DNA of 64,000 nt from Olleya sp. Bg11-27 (GCF_002831645.1 NZ_CP025117.1:2371001-2435000); one strand, 5' to 3'. Numbered from the stretch's first letter, positions 36,984 to 45,762 are shown. The notes: a model not told the origin generated them from the sequence alone. Translations and numbers: made by a program.

Positions 36984-37979
36984 TTAATTTTCTTTTTCTA
37001 ATTGTTTTGCTGCTTTTTTCTCTTGGCGTTCTAGTTTATTAAAATAGCCTCGGGTTAAAAAATTATGTTTTAAAGCCTCCATATTTTGATTAAACTTGTC
37101 CGTCCCTTCATTAATATTTTTAATGGACGCTTTTAGGCTTTCTACCGCTTCCTTATCGTCCGTTATATATTTAAAAGCACCATTGCTATCTTTAAAACTG
37201 GTAATTGTTTCGTTTAGATTATCAATAACCGTTTTAATATCGGCGCTAGACTGGTTTAAGTTGGTAATCATGTCTTTTACTTTGTCGCCTTGTTCGGGAT
37301 CAGTAAGTAAGACACCAGCAGCACTATTTTTAAGATCAACAGCTCCAATAATGCTATTAATTTTAGTCATGGTTTTATTAGCCTCTAGACTGGTTAATTT
37401 TAGATATTGGATGGTTTGTTTAAGATTGTTAGCGGCTATTGTGTCATTAATTAGCATGCCTAAAGTGCCTTTGCCTTTGGTAATCGCATCCGTAATGTTT
37501 AATAGTTTAGAGGTTAATAATGCGGCATTTTCATTGGTGGTATTTAAGGTGTTAAGCATCTCATCAGTACCAATTTTTGAGTAGGATTTAATATGATCAC
37601 CAGAAGTTATAACTGCAGCGTTACCGGCACCGGGAATAATATTTACAATCATATTTCCTACCAAACCATCAGAGCCAATGGTGGCAATGGCGTCTTGTTT
37701 TAAATGCGTGATCATTTTTTGATCAATAGCCATGGAGACTTGTATGGTGGAGTCGTTAAACATTTCGATTGCCTTTACAGTACCAACATTAATTCCGGAA
37801 TAGCGCACGTTATTACCTAGCATTAGTCCATTTACATTTTTAAAATCCGAGTGGATGGTAAATGTCGTTTCGAATAAGTTTTTACGTTCCCCTATAAAAT
37901 AGATCGCTACGATAAAAATGAGAGCGCCTAATATAACAAAGACTCCTAATCTTAATTTTTGATTATTTGTATGTTTCAT
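36984..37979 (-). CDS. MCE-domain protein (MlaD-like), substrate-binding part of a lipid ABC transporter
   Basis: 331 residues. One N-terminal membrane anchor (LRLGVFVILGALIFIVAIYFIG), MCE domain about 40-120 (FKNVNGLMLGNNVRYSGINVGTVKAI), then a long helical region (NLNQSSADIKTVIDNLNETI) that can form a needle or tunnel. Acts with the ATPase and permease upstream in moving phospholipid between membranes. 109 bp separates it from the ATPase gene. Confidence 0.92.
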   Translation of the reverse strand: MKHTNNQKLRLGVFVILGALIFIVAIYFIGERKNLFETTFTIHSDFKNVNGLMLGNNVRYSGINVGTVKAIEMFNDSTIQVSMAIDQKMITHLKQDAIATIGSDGLVGNMIVNIIPGAGNAAVITSGDHIKSYSKIGTDEMLNTLNTTNENAALLTSKLLNITDAITKGKGTLGMLINDTIAANNLKQTIQYLKLTSLEANKTMTKINSIIGAVDLKNSAAGVLLTDPEQGDKVKDMITNLNQSSADIKTVIDNLNETITSFKDSNGAFKYITDDKEAVESLKASIKNINEGTDKFNQNMEALKHNFLTRGYFNKLERQEKKAAKQLEKEN

Positions 37980-38088
37980 GTCTTATTATGTGTTGTCAGT
38001 TACAGTTACTTCTGGGGTGGCTTATAATTATCCTCTGGTCGGTGTTCTAACTTGTTATCCCATTAATTATCTATTAACCGGTATTACG

Positions 38089-38868
38089 TTACTTAAAAAA
38101 AGCTTTGACTTGCTGGTCCGTGGCTGCCGATAAGTCTTTAAACGTTCCTTCGGCATAATTCACACCATCAACAAGTAAAATAATCCGTTCTGAGACGACG
38201 CGGGCACAGTCCACATCATGTGTGATTATTAAAGATGACGTTTGGTATTCCTGTTGTACGTGTCGCATAAGCTCGATAATTTCTTTGGAGGTTATGGGAT
38301 CTAAACCACTAGTGGGCTCGTCGTACAAAATTATTTTTGGTTTTAATATTAAGGTTCTTGCTAATGCGATACGCCTTTGCATCCCACCAGAAAGTTCCGA
38401 AGGCATAAGGTCTATAGCTTTTAATAGGCCTACACTTTTTAGAGCGGCTTCTACCAATTGGTCAATAGTTGCTGAGGTTTCCAATTTGGATTTATGGCGG
38501 CGTAAAGGAAATTCTAAATTCTCTCTAACGGTCATGGAATCGTATAAGGCGCTCCCTTGAAATAGAAACCCAATTTGGGTATGTAGCGTATCTAAATCGG
38601 TTTGGTCTAACGTGTTAATTTCCTGTCCTCTAATTTTTATGGTACCAGAATCGGCTTGTAGTAAGCCGACTAAACATTTAATCATAACCGATTTTCCAGA
38701 ACCCGATTTTCCCATAATCACAAGGTTTTCGCCCTCAAAGAGTTTTAAATTAAAACCGTTTAAAACGTGGTTATCACCAAAGCTTTTTCTTAAATCGGTA
38801 ATTTCTAGCACTACAGGTCTTTCGGTAGAGCTGGTTGAGGGAGGCGTTATGTTATGTGGTGTGTCCAT
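38089..38868 (-). CDS. MlaF-like ATPase of a lipid ABC transporter
   Basis: 259 residues. Walker A GKSGSGKSV, signature LSGGMQRRIALARTL, Walker B IILYDEPTSGLDP and the H-loop THDVD. The M in SGGMQRR and the ending (DQQVKAFFK) are usual for MlaF. Overlap or near-overlap with the permease gene (3 bp gap). Confidence 0.95.
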   Translation of the reverse strand: MDTPHNITPPSTSSTERPVVLEITDLRKSFGDNHVLNGFNLKLFEGENLVIMGKSGSGKSVMIKCLVGLLQADSGTIKIRGQEINTLDQTDLDTLHTQIGFLFQGSALYDSMTVRENLEFPLRRHKSKLETSATIDQLVEAALKSVGLLKAIDLMPSELSGGMQRRIALARTLILKPKIILYDEPTSGLDPITSKEIIELMRHVQQEYQTSSLIITHDVDCARVVSERIILLVDGVNYAEGTFKDLSAATDQQVKAFFK

Positions 38869-38871
38869 AGT

Positions 38872-39642
38872 TTAAAGATGAAAAAATAGATCAGTAATAA
38901 AAACGGCAATAAAATCGATAATAAATAATAACATGGACGAAAATACGACTGCCGAATTAGCTGCTGCTCCAACACCCACAGTACCCTTTTTACAGTTATA
39001 GCCTTTAAAACAGCCTACTAAAGCAATCGCAAAACCAAAGAAAAATGTTTTGATGGTTGCCGGAATCAAATCGCTAAACTCTAAAGCGTTAAAGACTTTA
39101 TTAAAATAGAGTAGGAAGGAGACCTCGCCTTTAAGGTTTTCAATAATAAAAGACCCAAAAAGCGCTATAGCATCACCTAAAAGCACTAAAAGTGGTAACA
39201 TTAATGTGGCGGCCAAAATTCTAGTGACGACTAAAAATTTAAACGGATTAGTGCCCGAGACTTCCATAGCATCAATTTGCTCGGTAACGCGCATGGATCC
39301 TAATTCGGCACCAATACCAGACGCAATTCTACCAGCAAACGTTAGCGCAATAATAACAGGCCCAATTTCTCTAATAATAGACAAACTGACCATGGAGGGC
39401 ATCCAGGATTCGGCACCAAACTCCTCTAAAGTCGGTCTGGTTTGTATGGTTATGACTAGCCCAATAATAAAACCAGTAACGGCTACTAGTAAAATGGAAC
39501 GGTTACCAATACTGTAACATTGTTTAAGCAGTTCTTTACCTTCAAAAGGTCTTGTAAACACCGCTTTAAAAAAGCGTTTAGTAAACAAGGTCAACTCGCC
39601 AATATCAATAAAAAAAGAAGAGACGCCTTTTGGAAGATTCAT
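38872..39642 (-). CDS. MlaE-like permease of a lipid ABC transporter
   Basis: 256 residues, five membrane segments. Hallmarks: GNRSILLVAVTGFIIGLVI, REIGPVIIALTFAGRIASG, ELGSMRVTEQIDAMEVSG and the glycine-rich GCFKGYNCKKGTVGVG near the C-terminus. First gene of the mla operon; an FNR-like box with one mismatch lies upstream. Confidence 0.95.
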   Translation of the reverse strand: MNLPKGVSSFFIDIGELTLFTKRFFKAVFTRPFEGKELLKQCYSIGNRSILLVAVTGFIIGLVITIQTRPTLEEFGAESWMPSMVSLSIIREIGPVIIALTFAGRIASGIGAELGSMRVTEQIDAMEVSGTNPFKFLVVTRILAATLMLPLLVLLGDAIALFGSFIIENLKGEVSFLLYFNKVFNALEFSDLIPATIKTFFFGFAIALVGCFKGYNCKKGTVGVGAAANSAVVFSSMLLFIIDFIAVFITDLFFHL

Positions 39643-39660
39643 TGTACAAAAATTTTGTAT

Positions 39661-39703
39661 CGAAGGTAAATTAAAAGGTGTCGTCTAAAAATGATATAAG
39701 TCA
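39661..39703 (-). promoter_or_regulatory. FNR/FixK-like box and -7 element of the mla operon
   Basis: TGATATAAGTCA at 39692-39703 (one mismatch), 23 nt, then TACCTTCG reading leftward from 39668. The rest of the 39643-39961 gap holds only an AT-rich upstream region of the sugar transporter. Confidence 0.55.
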
Positions 39704-39961
39704 TATTGGGCCATAAATTATTCATAAAAATAAGCACCCATTATCAACCTTAAATCATGCCGTTTTTCACCCTAAAACAGCAAAAAACCAATCAAAAACA
39801 ACACAACAACATTAGGCTTTAGGTGTGTTTTAGGCTCCGTTTATCAAGTATAGCTTAAAAAAGGTAACAATACACCTATACAAAAACCATACAGGGCACC
39901 TTTTTGACAAACCCCACACATTATAATTGGTATATTGATGTACTAACTAAAAACTAAATAC

Positions 39962-41338
39962 ATGAAAAAAGGCGTTTTTTTACTTTTAATAGCTGCAGTT
40001 TCGGCATTAGGAGGTTTACTATTTGGATATGACACAGGAGTTATAAACGGAGCACAATTTTACTTAACAGAGCATTTTAATTTAAGTTCAGCCTTAAAAG
40101 GTTGGGTGGTTGGAAGTGCGCTTTTAGGCTGTTTTGTTGGGGCAATTGTCGCAGGACCTTTAAGTATTAAAATTGGTAGAAAATGGTCTTTAATAATATC
40201 AGCGATACTATTTACATTATCTGCTTACGGTTCGGGCTTACCAGAGTTGTTTCCGCAGTCGGTAGGTATGTTAGTCTTTTTTAGGATTTTAGGAGGATTA
40301 GGTATCGGAGTCGCGTCCATGAACGCACCCATGTATATTGCCGAAATCGCACCCTCAAACATCCGTGGTCGCATGGTAACCTATTACCAATTAGCTATAG
40401 TTATCGGATTTTTTATCGTGTTTTTAGCCACCTATTATATTGGTAATAACTTAACACAAACGGAGAATATCGCTTTTGGATGGCGTCGTATGTTTTGGTC
40501 AGAATTAATACCAAGCGGTTTGTTTTTAGTTCTGTTATTTTTTGTACCAAAAAGCCCACGTTGGTTGGCCTTAAAAGGAAAAGACGACGAAGCCTTAGTT
40601 GTACTAGAAAAAATTAACGAAGCCGACATCGCCTCAAAGGAGCTACTACAAATCAAACAATCGCTAAACCAAGACGAAGCAGGCGTAAAAGTCAGTTATT
40701 TCTCAAAAGCCATATTAATTATCATCGCCATAGGTACCGTATTATCTATGTTACAACAATTTACAGGGATCAATGCCGTGATGTATTATGGCGCCGATAT
40801 ATTCGAGAAAGCCTTAGGATTTGGAAAAGAAGACGTCCTAGCGCAACAAATATTATTAGCCTTTGTTAATTTAGTATTTACGTTTGTAGCCATGTTTACA
40901 GTCGATAAATTTGGACGTAAACCATTATTATACATTGGATCTATCGGGATGATTGTTGGGTTTTTATTACTAGGGGTAACATTGCAACAAGAAAGTGTTG
41001 GGATGCTATCGTTAATAGGCGTGCTAATCTTTATCGCCTCGTTTGCACTATCCATGGGACCAGTCGTTTGGGTCTTATTATCAGAGATGTTTCCAAACAA
41101 AATCCGTAGTGTAGCCATGTCCGTAGCAGTTGCAGCACAATGGGCAGCAAACTATGTGGTATCACAATCCTTTCCAATGGTTATGGGCAGCGAGACTAAT
41201 AATAGCGCCCCATGGAACGGGTCATTGCCCTACTTTATATTTATCGCCTTTATACTCGTAATCGTCTACGTGACTTATAAATTTATACCAGAAACAAAAG
41301 GAAAAACACTAGAGGAGATAGAGCAATTCTGGGATTAA
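39962..41338 (+). CDS. Sugar:proton symporter, MFS sugar-porter family
   Basis: 458 residues, twelve membrane segments. Family signatures: GGLLFGYDTGVINGA, GPLSIKIGRKWSL, the PMYIAEIAPSNIRGRMV motif, QQFTGINAVMYYG, DKFGRKPLLYIG, and the ending PETKGKTLEEIEQFW. Likely imports a hexose or pentose; XylE-like. Stands alone; a terminator lies 285 bp downstream, after an oppositely oriented RNA element. Confidence 0.94.
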   Translation: MKKGVFLLLIAAVSALGGLLFGYDTGVINGAQFYLTEHFNLSSALKGWVVGSALLGCFVGAIVAGPLSIKIGRKWSLIISAILFTLSAYGSGLPELFPQSVGMLVFFRILGGLGIGVASMNAPMYIAEIAPSNIRGRMVTYYQLAIVIGFFIVFLATYYIGNNLTQTENIAFGWRRMFWSELIPSGLFLVLLFFVPKSPRWLALKGKDDEALVVLEKINEADIASKELLQIKQSLNQDEAGVKVSYFSKAILIIIAIGTVLSMLQQFTGINAVMYYGADIFEKALGFGKEDVLAQQILLAFVNLVFTFVAMFTVDKFGRKPLLYIGSIGMIVGFLLLGVTLQQESVGMLSLIGVLIFIASFALSMGPVVWVLLSEMFPNKIRSVAMSVAVAAQWAANYVVSQSFPMVMGSETNNSAPWNGSLPYFIFIAFILVIVYVTYKFIPETKGKTLEEIEQFWD

Positions 41339-41347
41339 TTGTTTTGG

Positions 41348-41487
41348 GCGTTACCCACGTTTGCTTTTGGTAGCAAACGTGCGTCAGGCTGTCCATTATA
41401 TCTTTTTTACTAGTTGGTTTGGCGTTGTTCATGCTTCACAACACCACCAACTTACGTAAAAAAGGATGCCATTTCCATCCTTAACGC
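41348..41487 (-). ncRNA. Structured RNA element, copy 2
   Basis: Reads leftward. Closed by GCGTTA / TAACGC (41487-41482 with 41353-41348). Conserved blocks shared with copy 1 at 16797: GCGTTAAGGATGGAA, TGGCATCCTTTTTT, AAAAAAGATATAA, GGACAGCCTGAC and GGTAACGCCCAAAA. The two variable parts differ wholly in sequence but both fold: AGTTGGT / ACCAACT with an inner GTTGT / ACAAC, and CACGTTTGCT / AGCAAACGTG. It is antisense to the tail of the sugar-transporter transcript and is not followed by a leftward gene within 1.6 kb. Confidence 0.65.
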
Positions 41488-41622
41488 GAGGCAAACACTA
41501 GTCTTAGCAGTTATGTTTGGTTTAAAAAGTAACTATTGGTACAGGTAATCTTAAAAAAACAAGTACTTTTTAAAACAAGAAAAAGCCACTAAAACCATAA
41601 ATAATATAACACAACCTATAAG

Positions 41623-41654
41623 CCTTACGGGAAACCGTAAGGTTTTCTTTTTTT
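41623..41654 (+). terminator. Rho-independent terminator
   Basis: CCTTACGG-GAAA-CCGTAAGG then TTTTCTTTTTTT. Ends rightward transcription from the sugar transporter. Confidence 0.85.
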
Positions 41655-41742
41655 AACACGGTATGTTTGACACTTAAAGTCGGAATAAGCCGAAAACAGA
41701 CTTAAAACAGGAGTACGTTATTAAAAAATCAATTATTTATTT

Positions 41743-42105
41743 ATGAAAAAAATGACTTTCTTATTACTCGTAATGACGTTGTTTCTATCCAGTTGTGCAA
41801 CACATTACGGTTTACCAAAAAACTACAACCAAAACACAACCGAAGTTGTACTTACTAAAAAGAATTTTAAAGTGGTACAAATCGTTAAAGGCGAAGCGCA
41901 AGCCACCTATATTTTTGGTATTGGAGGATTAGCTAAAAACGGATTAATTGCAGAGGCTAAAGCAAAAATGCTAAAATCAGCAGGTATGGAAGGTGCTGCT
42001 AGAACTGTAGTAAACGAGATTGTAGAGGTTAAAACCTCAGGCTTTTTATTTGTAAATAAATATAAAGTGATCGTCTCCGGACAAATTATTGAATTTACAG
42101 AATAA
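41743..42105 (+). CDS. Small lipoprotein (possibly DUF6567 family)
   Basis: 120 residues. Lipobox LFLSSCAT with Cys at about 18. The body (VVLTKKNFKVVQIVKGEAQATYIFGIGG, then AKAKMLKSAGMEGAARTVVNEIVEV) resembles a small flavobacterial lipoprotein family that I recall as DUF6567; that name is from memory. Periplasmic face of a membrane. Own terminator downstream. Confidence 0.8.
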   Translation: MKKMTFLLLVMTLFLSSCATHYGLPKNYNQNTTEVVLTKKNFKVVQIVKGEAQATYIFGIGGLAKNGLIAEAKAKMLKSAGMEGAARTVVNEIVEVKTSGFLFVNKYKVIVSGQIIEFTE

Positions 42106-42150
42106 AACAGTGCTATACATACTATTAATCAATTGTATTTATACAGTTCA

Positions 42151-42179
42151 AAAGCCTTGCGTAACCAGAGCAAGGCTTT
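42151..42179 (+). terminator. Rho-independent terminator
   Basis: AAAGCCTTGC / GCAAGGCTTT with a 9-nt loop, then TATTTATTTT. The remaining gap to 42421 is AT-rich and should hold the hsdM promoter, which I could not place firmly. Confidence 0.82.
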
Positions 42180-42421
42180 ATTTATTTTAGTGCTGTTTTA
42201 TAATATAGTGTTTTGTTTAAGTGTCTGATGTATAGGTTTTTATATTTAAATAGAAGTTTGTATTTACTAATCCCAATAAAAAATACCGTTTTTTGAGGAT
42301 TTCCGTAATGGTGGTTTTTAAAAAGGTCTTATATTTAAGCTCTCCCTTTTTTAATTAATATCATAGCAAATACTTGCTTTTGGTAGCAGCATAGTATTGT
42401 AATACAAAAACTAACGCATCA

Positions 42422-44101
42422 ATGTCTGAAGAACAAAAACAACAAATACTAAAACAAACCCTGTGGAATATTGCCAACGACTTACGTGGTAATATGGACG
42501 CAGACGATTTTAGAGATTATATACTAGGCTTTATTTTTTACAAATATTTAAGTCGAAAAATGGAACTCTACGCCAACGTTATTTTAAAGCCAGACGGTTT
42601 GGAGTATGACACTGTAGAAGCCCATCCAGAAGCAGAAGCCTTGTTAGAAGCCATTAAATTTGAAGCTTTAGACCAACTCGGTTATTTCTTGAAACCAAGC
42701 GAGCTGTTTAGCGAGTTGGCAAAACGTGGTAATTCTGGTAATAAAAACAACTTTATTCTTGGCGACTTAGCAAACGTGCTAACCAACATAGAACAAAGTA
42801 CTATGGGAAGCGAAAGCGAAGACGATTTTGGTAACCTGTTTGAAGACCTAGATTTAACAAGTAGTAAATTAGGTAAAACCGAAGACGCCAAAAACGAACT
42901 GATAGTAAAAGTATTAACCCATTTAGAAAGTATCGATTTTGATTTAGAAAACACCGATAGCGATATTCTTGGAGATGCTTACGAGTATTTAATTGGGCAA
43001 TTTGCCAGTGGCGCAGGAAAAAAAGCAGGTGAGTTTTACACACCACAACAAGTCTCTAAAATACTAGCACAATTAGTAACAACAGGCAAAACCAAACTAA
43101 AAAGCGTGTACGATCCAACCTGTGGTTCTGGATCCTTACTATTACGTGTCGCGAAAGAAGTAGGCGACGTCGGCGAGTTTTTTGGTCAAGAAAGCAACCC
43201 AACTACGTATAACTTGTGCAGAATGAATATGATTATGCACGACGTACACTACAAACGTTTTGATATTTATAACGAAGACACCTTAGTTAACCCAAGCCCA
43301 AACCATATAGACAAACGTTTTGAAGCCATAGTTGCCAATCCACCATTTTCGGCAAACTGGAGCGCAAGTCCATTATTTATGAGCGACGACAGGTTTTCGG
43401 CATACGGTAAACTAGCACCAAAATCTAAAGCCGATTTTGCATTTGTGCAACACATGGTGCATCAATTAGACGATAATGGTACAATGGCTTGTGTATTACC
43501 ACATGGTGTGTTGTTTCGTGGCGCAGCCGAAGGACACATACGTAAATTCCTAATAGAAGATAAAAACTACCTAGACGCCGTAATAGGTTTGCCAGCAAAC
43601 ATATTTTATGGTACAAGCATACCAACTTGTATTTTAGTGTTAAAGAAAAATAGAACAGAAGATGTCACCCTGAGCGCAGTCGAAGGGCAACCAAAACTTA
43701 ACCTACGTCATTCTGAACTCGTTTCAGAATCTCATCCTAAACGTCACGAAAGCATCCTATTTATTGATGCTAGCCAACATTTTGAGAAAGTAAAAACGCA
43801 AAATGTATTACAAGACGCGCATATTGATAAAATAGTAGAAACCTACAGAGCCTATTGTCACACGGAGCACAGTCGAAGTGCAACTATAGATAAGTATTCA
43901 TACGTTGCTACTTTAGCCGAAGTTAAAGAAAACGATTACAACCTAAACATACCACGTTATGTAGATACGTTTGAAGAAGAAGAACCTATAGATTTAACCA
44001 CAGTAGCCAAAGACTTAAAAGCATTAGATAAAGACATAGCTAATACCGATGCCACTATTGCAGACTTTTGTAAACAGTTAAACATTGAAACTCCTTTTTA
44101 A
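42422..44101 (+). CDS. hsdM: Type I restriction-modification DNA methyltransferase subunit
   Basis: 559 residues. N-terminal helical HsdM domain (MSEEQKQQILKQTLWNIAND), SAM-binding DPTCGSGSLLLRVAKE (D231) and catalytic NPPF (N306). Methylates adenine within the sequence chosen by HsdS. Longer than usual because two stretches translated from palindromic repeats interrupt it: about residues 414-447 (VTLSAVEGQPKLNLRHSELV onward) and about 479-488 (CHTEHSRSAT). Both lie in the C-terminal half outside the catalytic core and keep the frame open, so the protein is probably active. Overlaps the hsdS start by one base. Confidence 0.95.
   Translation: MSEEQKQQILKQTLWNIANDLRGNMDADDFRDYILGFIFYKYLSRKMELYANVILKPDGLEYDTVEAHPEAEALLEAIKFEALDQLGYFLKPSELFSELAKRGNSGNKNNFILGDLANVLTNIEQSTMGSESEDDFGNLFEDLDLTSSKLGKTEDAKNELIVKVLTHLESIDFDLENTDSDILGDAYEYLIGQFASGAGKKAGEFYTPQQVSKILAQLVTTGKTKLKSVYDPTCGSGSLLLRVAKEVGDVGEFFGQESNPTTYNLCRMNMIMHDVHYKRFDIYNEDTLVNPSPNHIDKRFEAIVANPPFSANWSASPLFMSDDRFSAYGKLAPKSKADFAFVQHMVHQLDDNGTMACVLPHGVLFRGAAEGHIRKFLIEDKNYLDAVIGLPANIFYGTSIPTCILVLKKNRTEDVTLSAVEGQPKLNLRHSELVSESHPKRHESILFIDASQHFEKVKTQNVLQDAHIDKIVETYRAYCHTEHSRSATIDKYSYVATLAEVKENDYNLNIPRYVDTFEEEEPIDLTTVAKDLKALDKDIANTDATIADFCKQLNIETPF
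43664..43884 (+). repeat. REP-like palindromic repeats inside hsdM
   Basis: Three elements read in frame: one of the GTCACCCTGAGCGCAGTCGA type at 43664-43688, one of the CGTCATTCTGAAC..GTTTCAGAATC type at about 43705-43738, and a diverged CTGAGC-type copy ending CACAGTCGAAGTGCAAC at 43857-43884. Such palindromes are normally intergenic in Bacteroidota. Confidence 0.8.
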
Positions 44102-44748
44102 TGGCAGCACAAAAGAACAAAGGAAACGTCATTGCGAACACACCTGTCATTGAGAACGCACCTGTCATTGCGAACGCACCTGTCATTGCGAACGCAGTGA
44201 AGCAATCTCATGACGCAAACGCAAACAACAAACAGATTGCTTCGGCAAAAAAACCTCGCAATGACGTGCCTAAACTACGTTTTAAGGAGTTTGAAGGGGA
44301 ATGGGGACAGAAGAAATTAGAATCTCAAATTAGTAGTATTGATTCAGGATGGAGTCCGCAATGCGAAGAGTATCCTTCAGAAGAAAACGAATGGGGAGTT
44401 CTTAAGACAACTTCTGTTGTTTGGGAAGGATTTAATCCAAATGCTAATAAAAAATTGCCATCAAAGTTTGAGCCTAGACCAGGACTGGAAGTCTTAGCTA
44501 ATGATATTTTAATCACAAGAGCAGGACCTACAAGTAGAGTTGGTGTTCCTGTTCATGTTGATAAAGTGCGAACAAAATTGATGATTTCAGATAAACTTAT
44601 TAGGCTTAAGGTTATCGAAAATTGTTCAAGCCAATTTTTGGCTGTTTTATTAGGGAATAGGAAAGTGCAAAAACAATTAATTAGTAAATCTAGTGGTTTA
44701 GCTGAATCTCAAACAAATATTTCACAAAAAAATATTATTAAAAACTAA
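44101..44748 (+). CDS. hsdS: Type I specificity subunit HsdS, 5' part (split gene)
   Basis: 215 residues, first target-recognition domain. The N-terminus carries a repeat-encoded insertion (PVIENA-PVIANA-PVIANA and more, about residues 9-57) before the true start of the domain at KLRFKEFEGEW. It ends NISQKNIIKN at a TAA. The frame breaks in an A7 run at 44726-44732: with six A residues it would read SQKILLKTKLFFPS and continue straight into the next frame. So this and the next entry are one HsdS gene with a one-base shift: switched off by slippage, rescued by slippage during expression, or a sequencing error. Confidence 0.85.
   Translation: MAAQKNKGNVIANTPVIENAPVIANAPVIANAVKQSHDANANNKQIASAKKPRNDVPKLRFKEFEGEWGQKKLESQISSIDSGWSPQCEEYPSEENEWGVLKTTSVVWEGFNPNANKKLPSKFEPRPGLEVLANDILITRAGPTSRVGVPVHVDKVRTKLMISDKLIRLKVIENCSSQFLAVLLGNRKVQKQLISKSSGLAESQTNISQKNIIKN
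44131..44275 (+). repeat. REP-like cluster translated in hsdS
   Basis: Three copies of CCTGTCATTGCGAACGCA (first with one change) run into the palindrome GTGAAGCAATCTCATGAC..CAGATTGCTTCGG..CCTCGCAATGACG. The second half matches the arrays around the GIY-YIG gene. Length keeps the reading frame. Confidence 0.85.
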
Positions 44749-44749
44749 A

Positions 44750-45574
44750 TTGTTTTTTCCATCGACTAAAGAACAACAAAAAATAGCCAATTTTCTAACA
44801 GCAGTAGATACCAAACTACAGCAACTAACCACAAAAAAAGAAAGGTTAGCCCAATACAAAAAAGGCGTGATGCAACAACTGTTTAGCCAACAATTGCGCT
44901 TTAAACCAGACGTCACAAATACAAACGTCATTGCGAGCAACCATGAAAACGTCATTGCGAGGACGCAGGACGACGCAATCTCACCAAATGAAACGCAATT
45001 TCCGGATTGGGAAAAACTTCAGTTATCAAATATTGCAGAACGCGTAAAAACCAAGAATAAAATTGATAACCAAAATGTATTAACAATTTCGGCTCAATTA
45101 GGATTAGTTAGTCAGTTAGAATATTTTAATAAATCAGTTTCTGCAAAGAATTTAACGGGATATTATTTGTTAGAAAAAGGTGATTTTGCATACAATAAAA
45201 GTTATTCAAATGGCTATCCAATGGGAGCAATTAAACGTTTGAAAAAATATGATTTTGGTGTAGTTTCAACTTTATATATCTGTTTTAGATTTAATAATAA
45301 TGTTTCTCTAGATTTTATGGAGCAATATTTTGAAACAGGTTTACAAAATAGAGAAATCGAAAAAGTTGCACAAGAAGGAGCAAGAAATCATGGATTATTA
45401 AATATTGGAGTAAATGATTTTTTTGATATTGATTTGAAAATTCCATCCCTAAAAGAACAACAAAAAATAGCCAATTATTTAAGTGCTATAGACAAAAAAA
45501 TAGAGGCAGTACAAACACAAATAACCAAAACGCAGGCGTTTAAAAAAGGGTTGTTGCAGGGGGTGTTTGTTTAA
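44750..45574 (+). CDS. hsdS: Type I specificity subunit HsdS, 3' part (split gene)
   Basis: 274 residues in the +1 frame relative to the preceding part. Begins at a TTG within the central conserved helix (FFPSTKEQQKIANFLTAVDTKLQQL), carries the second recognition domain (about 85-235), and ends in the second conserved helix (KEQQKIANYLSAIDKKIEAVQ) with the usual KGLLQGVFV. A repeat-encoded linker (NTNVIASNHENVIARTQDDA) sits between the first helix and the second domain. If translated alone it would be a half-subunit; with the 5' part it makes a full HsdS of ordinary architecture. Confidence 0.85.
   Translation: MFFPSTKEQQKIANFLTAVDTKLQQLTTKKERLAQYKKGVMQQLFSQQLRFKPDVTNTNVIASNHENVIARTQDDAISPNETQFPDWEKLQLSNIAERVKTKNKIDNQNVLTISAQLGLVSQLEYFNKSVSAKNLTGYYLLEKGDFAYNKSYSNGYPMGAIKRLKKYDFGVVSTLYICFRFNNNVSLDFMEQYFETGLQNREIEKVAQEGARNHGLLNIGVNDFFDIDLKIPSLKEQQKIANYLSAIDKKIEAVQTQITKTQAFKKGLLQGVFV
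44922..44985 (+). repeat. REP-like cluster in the hsdS linker
   Basis: Two AACGTCATTGCGAG starts followed by GACGCAATCTCACC, in frame, between the two recognition domains. Confidence 0.8.
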
Positions 45575-45582
45575 TTAAAACC

Positions 45583-45760
45583 GTCACTGCGTCGCGCACG
45601 TCATTGCGAGGGAAGCATGACCGAAGCAATCTCATGATGTTAAGAACGAACAACAAACAGATTGCTTCACTGCGTTCGCAATGACACATAGATTGCCACG
45701 TCGTTCCTCCTCGCAATGACAAAAACGAGTCGTAATGACGATAAACGAGTCGCAATGACA
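45583..45760. repeat. REP-like array upstream of the GIY-YIG gene
   Basis: Contains an 86-nt block (45583-45668) that is repeated with two mismatches at 46050-46135, then further palindromic copies of GCAATGAC ending two bases before the ATG at 45763. Confidence 0.9.
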
Positions 45761-45762
45761 TT

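Noticed and set aside
42352-42363. TAATTAATATCA upstream of hsdM as another FNR-like box
   Set aside because: Left half-site is TAAT and no -7-like sequence stands at 23 nt.
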